Notes under the pieces: model-generated
Database searches by the model: none
Seen by the model: only the letters and a program-made list of their open reading frames with translations
Told to the model about the DNA's origin: nothing
Assembly: GCA_050733935.1 (NCBI GenBank)
Contig: JBOHUC010000016.1
Coordinates: forward strand, 1 to 64,000
Source: JBOHUC01 sp050733935
GTDB taxonomy: Bacteria; Eisenbacteria; RBG-16-71-46; DASYSL01
Length of the DNA stretch: 64,000 nt
Direction of reading: 5' to 3'
Shown: positions 59,759-64,000 of the stretch, piece by piece
Layout of the letters: every line of letters starts with the position of its first letter
Position numbering within the stretch: position 1 is the stretch's first letter
Program-made: the position numbers and the translations under genes

Positions 59759-60475
59759 ATGAGATCGCTGCGTTTCACGCTGGCCGCCGCACTCGTGTTC
59801 CTGGCTCTTCCTACGATCGCTTCCGCACAGACCTCACCTTGTTGCGTCGTCCCGGACAACGGGTCGGGCACGGCCAATCATCCACCGAATTGCGTGACCG
59901 GCTACCAGGGGCCGATGGAGATCGTCGACGGGCTCATGCCGGTCGGCACGGTCCAGATTGCCGCGAAGCTCCACTCGTTCACGGGGCTCGTTCAGGTTCC
60001 GGGCGGATCGCTCGGCGGCATGAAGGAGAACTGGAACGCGACACTCGACATGGCGATGGCCGGAACGGGTGGCTTTGCCGCCTACAACCGGTTCCTTCAG
60101 ATTCCGGTGGTCGGCGAGTCGCACTCCGCGCCGCGCGTTCCGTTCGCGATCACGCAGCCGTTCGCAACGACGCTCTGGACGCTCCAGGGCCAGATCACGC
60201 TCGACCCCGACTTCGACCTGCTGCGCGTCACGGCGGGCGACGGGTTCGGCATGCCGAGCCCCGGGAACACGACGTTCATCTCGAGCGGCGGAGGATGGGC
60301 GGTCGACAGCTTCTTCGACATCACGTACCGGATCGACTTCGTCGGAAACCCGGCCGGTCCCTTCGCCGGACGGTCGGGCAGCACGACCCGCACGGCCCGG
60401 TTCGACATGTGCCACGAGTTCCCGACGCCGGCGGCTCCCGCGAGCTGGGGTGCCGTGAAGGCGTTCTATCGCTAG
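59759..60475 (+). CDS. Secreted protein with an FFD module and short C-terminal WG-x-VK tag
   Basis: 238 residues. Signal peptide (SLRFTLAAALVFLALPTIASA, about 3-23), then a short Cys pair (PCCVVPDNG) and a beta-rich region. The stretch WAVDSFFDITYRIDF with the preceding TLQGQITLDPDFDLLRV matches the FFDVF modules of the protein at 11504-14572. The chain ends PASWGAVKAFYR, sharing the C-terminal tag of three other secreted proteins here. CCGGAGAT precedes the ATG. Extracellular or surface role is likely; no catalytic motif. A strong terminator follows at 60532. Confidence 0.8.
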   Translation: MRSLRFTLAAALVFLALPTIASAQTSPCCVVPDNGSGTANHPPNCVTGYQGPMEIVDGLMPVGTVQIAAKLHSFTGLVQVPGGSLGGMKENWNATLDMAMAGTGGFAAYNRFLQIPVVGESHSAPRVPFAITQPFATTLWTLQGQITLDPDFDLLRVTAGDGFGMPSPGNTTFISSGGGWAVDSFFDITYRIDFVGNPAGPFAGRSGSTTRTARFDMCHEFPTPAAPASWGAVKAFYR

Positions 60476-60531
60476 GTTCTATCGCTGATGCGCGTTCCGG
60501 CGGCCTCCGTGCGCAGTCGCCGGAAACAGAA

Positions 60532-60566
60532 GGAGCCGGGTCCTTAGGGCCCGGCTCCCTTTCATT
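60532..60566 (+). terminator. Rho-independent terminator after the secreted protein gene
   Basis: Stem GGAGCCGGG/CCCGGCTCC with inner TCC/GGG partly paired (60532-60558), followed by CTTTCATT. It also lies just past the etfA stop and could serve both convergent genes. Confidence 0.75.
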
Positions 60567-60591
60567 GCACTCCGGCGTGGTGCCGCGTGTC

Positions 60592-61572
60592 TCAATGGAG
60601 CTTCTTGATGGCCTCCGTGAGCGCGGGCACGATCTCGAACGCGTCCCCGACGATGCCGTAGTTCGCGATCTTGAAGATGGGCGCATCCGCGTCCTTGTTG
60701 ATCGCGACGATGCAGCGTGCGGACGACATGCCGGCCAGGTGCTGGATCGCGCCCGAGATCCCGATCGCGACGTAGAGCTTGGGGGAAACGGTCTTTCCCG
60801 TCTGTCCGACCTGCTCCGAGTGAGGCCGCCATCCGGCGTCCACGACCGCGCGCGAAGCGCCGACCGTGGCTCCGAGCGCCTTCGCGAGATCCTCGATCAA
60901 ATGGAAGTTCTCGGGACCTTTGAGACCGCGTCCGCCCGAGACGATGATGTCGGCCTCCGTGAGATCCGCGGGACCCGAGGTCTGAGCGGACGTGCCTCCC
61001 ACGTTCGACTTCGCCTGCGAAACGTCGAATGCGAACTCGAGCGGCGTGACCGGGGCGGTCGCACCCGAACGATGCTCGACGAGCGGGAACACCTTGGGCC
61101 TCAAACTCGCGAGCGCGGGCTTCCCCGGGAACGCGACGCGCTGAACGGCCTTTCCCGCATAGACGGGACGGGTCGCGACCAGGCGGCCGCCTTCGAGATC
61201 GAGGTGCGTGCAATCGGTCGCAAGCCCGACACCGAGGAGTGCTGCGACGCGCGGGGCCAGATCCTTCCCCATGGCACTCGCCGAAAAGAGAACCGCGCCG
61301 GCATCGCTCTTCTTCGCCGCCGCGGCGACGGCCACGGCGTAGCCCTCGGGCTGATACTTCGCGAACGACGCATCCGACGCAAACCACACCTGGTCGGCTC
61401 CGAACGCCCCAGCCTCGGCGGCCGGGCCTTCGCTGCCGGGCGCGCCGACAAGGAGTGCGATCACATCCCCGCCCATTCCGGCGTCCGCGAGGCGACGCGC
61501 TTCGGAGACCGCCTCGTACGAAGTCCTTCGGATCTCGCCTTCACGCTGCTCAATGAACACGAGGATCGCCAT
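60592..61572 (-). CDS. etfA: Electron transfer flavoprotein alpha subunit
   Basis: 326 residues. Binds FAD and passes electrons from acyl-CoA dehydrogenases. The C-terminal FAD domain is clear: SGGRGLKGPENFHLIEDLAK, GASRAVVDAGWRPHSEQVGQ, LYVAIGISGAIQHLAGMSSA and NKDADAPIFKIANYGIVGD. The ATG at 61572 shares one base with the etfB stop. Together with EtfB it forms the soluble cytoplasmic ETF; no dehydrogenase or ETF-QO gene is in the window. Confidence 0.95.
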   Translation of the reverse strand: MAILVFIEQREGEIRRTSYEAVSEARRLADAGMGGDVIALLVGAPGSEGPAAEAGAFGADQVWFASDASFAKYQPEGYAVAVAAAAKKSDAGAVLFSASAMGKDLAPRVAALLGVGLATDCTHLDLEGGRLVATRPVYAGKAVQRVAFPGKPALASLRPKVFPLVEHRSGATAPVTPLEFAFDVSQAKSNVGGTSAQTSGPADLTEADIIVSGGRGLKGPENFHLIEDLAKALGATVGASRAVVDAGWRPHSEQVGQTGKTVSPKLYVAIGISGAIQHLAGMSSARCIVAINKDADAPIFKIANYGIVGDAFEIVPALTEAIKKLH

Positions 61573-62330
61573 CAGATCACCTTCGCTTCTTCGCGCAGGA
61601 GTCGCACGAGCTCGGGCACCGCAGCCGCGCCTTCGCCGACGATCTTTCCGGCGCTGCGCTCCGCGGGGAGTGCGAGCGAAACGACCTCGAGCCCGGCGTC
61701 GCCCAGTGCCGCCGGGCGCTCCTCGATCGTCTTCTTCTTCGCGGCCATGATCCCCTTGAGCGACGGATAGCGCGGCTCGTTCAACCCCTTCTGACAGGCG
61801 ACCACTGCGGGGAGCGCGAACGTCACGTCTTCGAGGCCCCCCTCGATCTCGCGCTGCGCTTTCGCGGCCGCGCCCGCGCCCGTGCCGCTCAGCTCGAGCT
61901 TCGTCACGACCGTGACACACGGAAGACCGAGCAGCACGCCGAGCATCGGTGCCACCTGCGCCTCGTCGTCATCCACCGCCTGCTTGCCGCACAGGACAAG
62001 GTCGTATCCCTTGTCCTTAAGCTCGGCCGCGAGCGCGCGCGCGACCTGGAGCGAGTCCGGCTCGCCCTGCGTTCCGAGAAGCACGGCGCTGTCGGCTCCC
62101 ATCGCGAGCCCGTTCTTGATCGTGGCCTGGAACGAAGCGGGGCCGACCGTGACGAGCACGACGTCGCCCCCGTGCGCCTCCTTGAGCTTCAAGGCCTCTT
62201 CGATCGCGAACTCGTCGTAAGGGTTGATGACCATCGAGACCCCGGCGGGGTCCAGGTGTTTCCCGTCGGCCGCGATCTTCACGCGCGTGTCGGTCGCGGG
62301 CACGGGCTTCATGCAGACGGCGATCTTCAC
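61572..62330 (-). CDS. etfB: Electron transfer flavoprotein beta subunit
   Basis: 252 residues. AMP-binding partner of EtfA. N-terminus KIAVCMKPVPATDTRVKIAA, then GVSMVINPYDEFAIEEALKL, ALAAELKDKGYDLVLCGKQA and VDDDEAQVAPMLGVLLGLPC, all family-typical. GTG at 62330 with GGAAGGA upstream. A weak promoter candidate lies at 62438-62466. Confidence 0.95.
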   Translation of the reverse strand: MKIAVCMKPVPATDTRVKIAADGKHLDPAGVSMVINPYDEFAIEEALKLKEAHGGDVVLVTVGPASFQATIKNGLAMGADSAVLLGTQGEPDSLQVARALAAELKDKGYDLVLCGKQAVDDDEAQVAPMLGVLLGLPCVTVVTKLELSGTGAGAAAKAQREIEGGLEDVTFALPAVVACQKGLNEPRYPSLKGIMAAKKKTIEERPAALGDAGLEVVSLALPAERSAGKIVGEGAAAVPELVRLLREEAKVI

Positions 62331-62437
62331 AGAGTGGTCCTTCCGGAGACGGTGGGTCGTTCCGCGGGGCCCTACGAAAGCTTTCTGTTGGGCTCACAAG
62401 GAATTCGGCGGCCCGGATGGGCCGCCGGTCGGGCCGT

Positions 62438-62466
62438 ATCTTGGGCATGGCCGGGGGACCGGTCAA
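62438..62466 (-). promoter_or_regulatory. Possible promoter of the etfBA operon
   Basis: Minus strand: TTGACC (62466-62461), 17-bp spacer, CAAGAT (62443-62438). The -10 is poor. Region 62331-62590 between etfB and the DUF2723 gene holds no other recognised feature. Confidence 0.3.
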
Positions 62467-62590
62467 GCGGCAGGCAGGAGTCCTCCCAGAAAAGCTTGTG
62501 GCGGGCGGAGTTCTGGCTCCCTGCCCTGGCCGATCGAGCGACGGGCCGCCCTATCGCAGCGCGGGGTATCCGGGCTAGGATGCGCGCCCG

Positions 62591-64000
62591 ATGCCCCGAA
62601 CCGGAAAGAGCAAGCGATCGACGAAGCAGGGCGAGCCCGCAGGGCGAGCGCCCCGGCCACCCCGGCAACCCGGACCTCTCCGGTGGTTCGTGTTCATGGG
62701 GGTCGCCGCACTCCTCTGCGGGATCTACCGCGCGTTCACGCCGGCCGTCTCCGATTTCGGCGACAGCAGCGAGTTGACGCTCGTCCTTGCGCGAAACGGC
62801 ATCGCGCATCCGACCGGGTATCCGCTCTACGTCCTGTTCGGGCACGTGTTCGTGCGGCTCGTGCACGCACTCGGCGCGAGCTGGCCGGAAGCCGCGTCCC
62901 TGTGGAGCACTCTCGGCGCGGGAGTCGCGCTCGTGTTCCTCGCGCTCTCGGCCTGGACTCTCACGCGCGTCACCCTCCCCGACGCCGGCCGAGAGGTGCG
63001 CGCGATCGCCGCGGCCGTGCCCGCGGTCGCGTTCGGGCTCCATCCCGTCTGGGTCCTCGAGGCGACGCACGCCGAGGTCTACACGTGGCACGTCGCGTGG
63101 GCGCTCCTCGCGACCTGGTTCTTCCTTCGTGTCGTGACGCGTGAGCGTCCGGAAAACCGTGATCTCTGGGAGCCATTCGTGGCGGGGCTCGTTGCGGGAG
63201 CCGGACTGGCGCATCATCGGACGTCCTTGCTTCTTCTCGGACCGCTCGCGGTCGTTGGATTCGTCCTCGCGCTCCGCAGGTTCGGCCTGAGGCGGACGGG
63301 CGTCCTTGTCGCCGTGGCTCTCCTCGGGGCGATCGTGCCGCTTGCGGGCTACGGCTCCATCGCCTATCGCGCGTTCCATCCGGCCGAAGTGCAGTGGCCG
63401 GTGCTGGGCCCAAACTGGTCCGACATCTTCGCGCACGTGAACGGCCGCGAGTTCCTCCATTACCTCGGGCGGTTCGCCCCCGATCCCGACACAAAGGATC
63501 TGCTCGAGCGCTGGGTCTTTCCGGCCGTCGCGGTCGGGCTCCTTGCGCTCATCGGCTCCGCCCTGCTCGCGAAACGCGCCGGCCAGTGCGCGAGCGCACC
63601 CCTTGCGATCGGAGCGATCGCGTTTGCGACCGCACTTTCGGCCGGGCTCTCGTTCGCCTACGGGGTTCCGGATCCGGGGACGTATTTCTTGATGCCGATG
63701 GCCCTCGGCGCAGCCGGCATGGCCCCCCTCGTCCTCATCGGGCTCACGGGGGAGCGCGGCCGGCGGGCGGTCACCGCGAGTGTTGCGAGCATGACGTTCG
63801 GCGTGCTCCTTGCGGCCGTGATCGCGGCGCTCTGTCTCACGTCCCTGCAAATGGCCGGGGAACGGCTCAGGGTGGTGACCGCGAACGACCGGATCGTGCG
63901 CGAGATGTGGGAGGCGATCCCCGGGGACTCGGCGATCGTCCTGTGGCCGTGGGACGCGTACACGAAGCTCAGGGAGTATCAAGTGTTCGCCGGAGAGAAG
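62591..64000 (+). CDS. DUF2723 membrane protein (TMEM260-like), 3' end outside the window
   Basis: At least 470 codons, cut at the right edge. A basic, Pro-rich cytoplasmic head (MPRTGKSKRSTKQGEPAGRA) is followed by a membrane segment (WFVFMGVAALLCGIYRAF) and the DUF2723 signature: SDFGDSSELTLVLARNGIAH with PTGYPLYVLFGHVF, then FGLHPVWVLEATHAEVYTW. About ten predicted helices follow. Family members resemble protein O-mannosyltransferases (TMEM260), so a lipid-linked sugar transferase role is possible but not shown here. ATG at 62591 follows TAGGAT by ten bases and there is no clear ribosome binding site. Confidence 0.85.
   Translation, partial: MPRTGKSKRSTKQGEPAGRAPRPPRQPGPLRWFVFMGVAALLCGIYRAFTPAVSDFGDSSELTLVLARNGIAHPTGYPLYVLFGHVFVRLVHALGASWPEAASLWSTLGAGVALVFLALSAWTLTRVTLPDAGREVRAIAAAVPAVAFGLHPVWVLEATHAEVYTWHVAWALLATWFFLRVVTRERPENRDLWEPFVAGLVAGAGLAHHRTSLLLLGPLAVVGFVLALRRFGLRRTGVLVAVALLGAIVPLAGYGSIAYRAFHPAEVQWPVLGPNWSDIFAHVNGREFLHYLGRFAPDPDTKDLLERWVFPAVAVGLLALIGSALLAKRAGQCASAPLAIGAIAFATALSAGLSFAYGVPDPGTYFLMPMALGAAGMAPLVLIGLTGERGRRAVTASVASMTFGVLLAAVIAALCLTSLQMAGERLRVVTANDRIVREMWEAIPGDSAIVLWPWDAYTKLREYQVFAGEK

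Overview
The window is one continuous, gene-dense, GC-rich bacterial chromosome segment with short intergenic gaps, many stop/start overlaps and no insertion sequence, prophage, integrase or CRISPR array. The best lineage guess is Candidatus Eisenbacteria or a related member of the FCB group. The reasons are a large secreted protein ending in a FlgD-like/type IX-style C-terminal domain, several exported proteins with repeated beta modules, a serine/threonine kinase fused to a TolB-like/TPR tail, and NtrYX-type regulation. No rRNA or ribosomal protein gene is present to test this. The only RNA gene seen is tRNA-Asp(GTC).

Layout. 1-2937 (minus): 2-oxoacid dehydrogenase operon, E1 alpha, acyl-CoA thioesterase, E1 beta and the start of E2. 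3190-5523 (plus): kinase/TPR receptor. 5520-10156 (minus): alanine racemase, a small Tudor-like protein, cytidine deaminase, deoxyribose-phosphate aldolase and pyrimidine-nucleoside phosphorylase (nucleoside salvage). 10272-11491 (plus): mazG and a DUF1844 gene. 11504-14572 (minus): 1022-residue secreted repeat protein. 14811-18101 (minus): acidic-tail protein, agmatinase, RlmI-type methyltransferase, exported tetratricopeptide-like protein; tRNA-Asp lies just upstream. 19324-26448 (minus): murQ, sugar ABC importer, anmK, SpoIID and a nucleotidyltransferase-like gene, which read as a cell-wall sugar recovery operon. 26539-27474: mutM. 27404-29963 (minus): AlaX-type editing protein, hisA and an atypical lower-GC gene. 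30069-31758 (minus): sigma54 activator and an L,D-transpeptidase. 32257-35112 (plus): P-domain-like secreted protein, then a DUF4198-HupE metal pair. 35337-43322 (minus): S9 peptidase; then membrane protein, peptide-binding protein and NtrY/NtrX two-component pair. 43435-45271 (plus): moaC, moeA. 45454-49189 (plus): tandem secreted paralogues. 49198-59543 (minus): alpha/beta hydrolase and an incomplete complex I operon nuoA-E-F-H-J-K-L-M-N. 59759-60475: another secreted protein. 60592-62330 (minus): etfB-etfA. 62591-end: DUF2723 membrane protein, cut by the window edge.

How the parts work together. Complex I subunits, ETF and the E1/E2 complex supply and pass on reducing power. Alanine racemase, L,D-transpeptidase, SpoIID, AnmK and MurQ all act on peptidoglycan. 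The most unusual signals are: (1) a short shared C-terminal tail, W/M-G-x-I/V-K-x-x-Y-(H)-R, ending four exported proteins that are otherwise of at least three different types; (2) a sugar ABC importer embedded between murQ and anmK; (3) repeated TANNNT hexamers exactly 6 bases before start codons lacking a ribosome binding site, suggesting leaderless mRNAs; (4) a nearly symmetric bidirectional promoter at 43398-43430; (5) a 15-bp tandem repeat beside the S9 peptidase. Eleven junctions use GTGA and one TTGA, so tight translational coupling is a general habit here.
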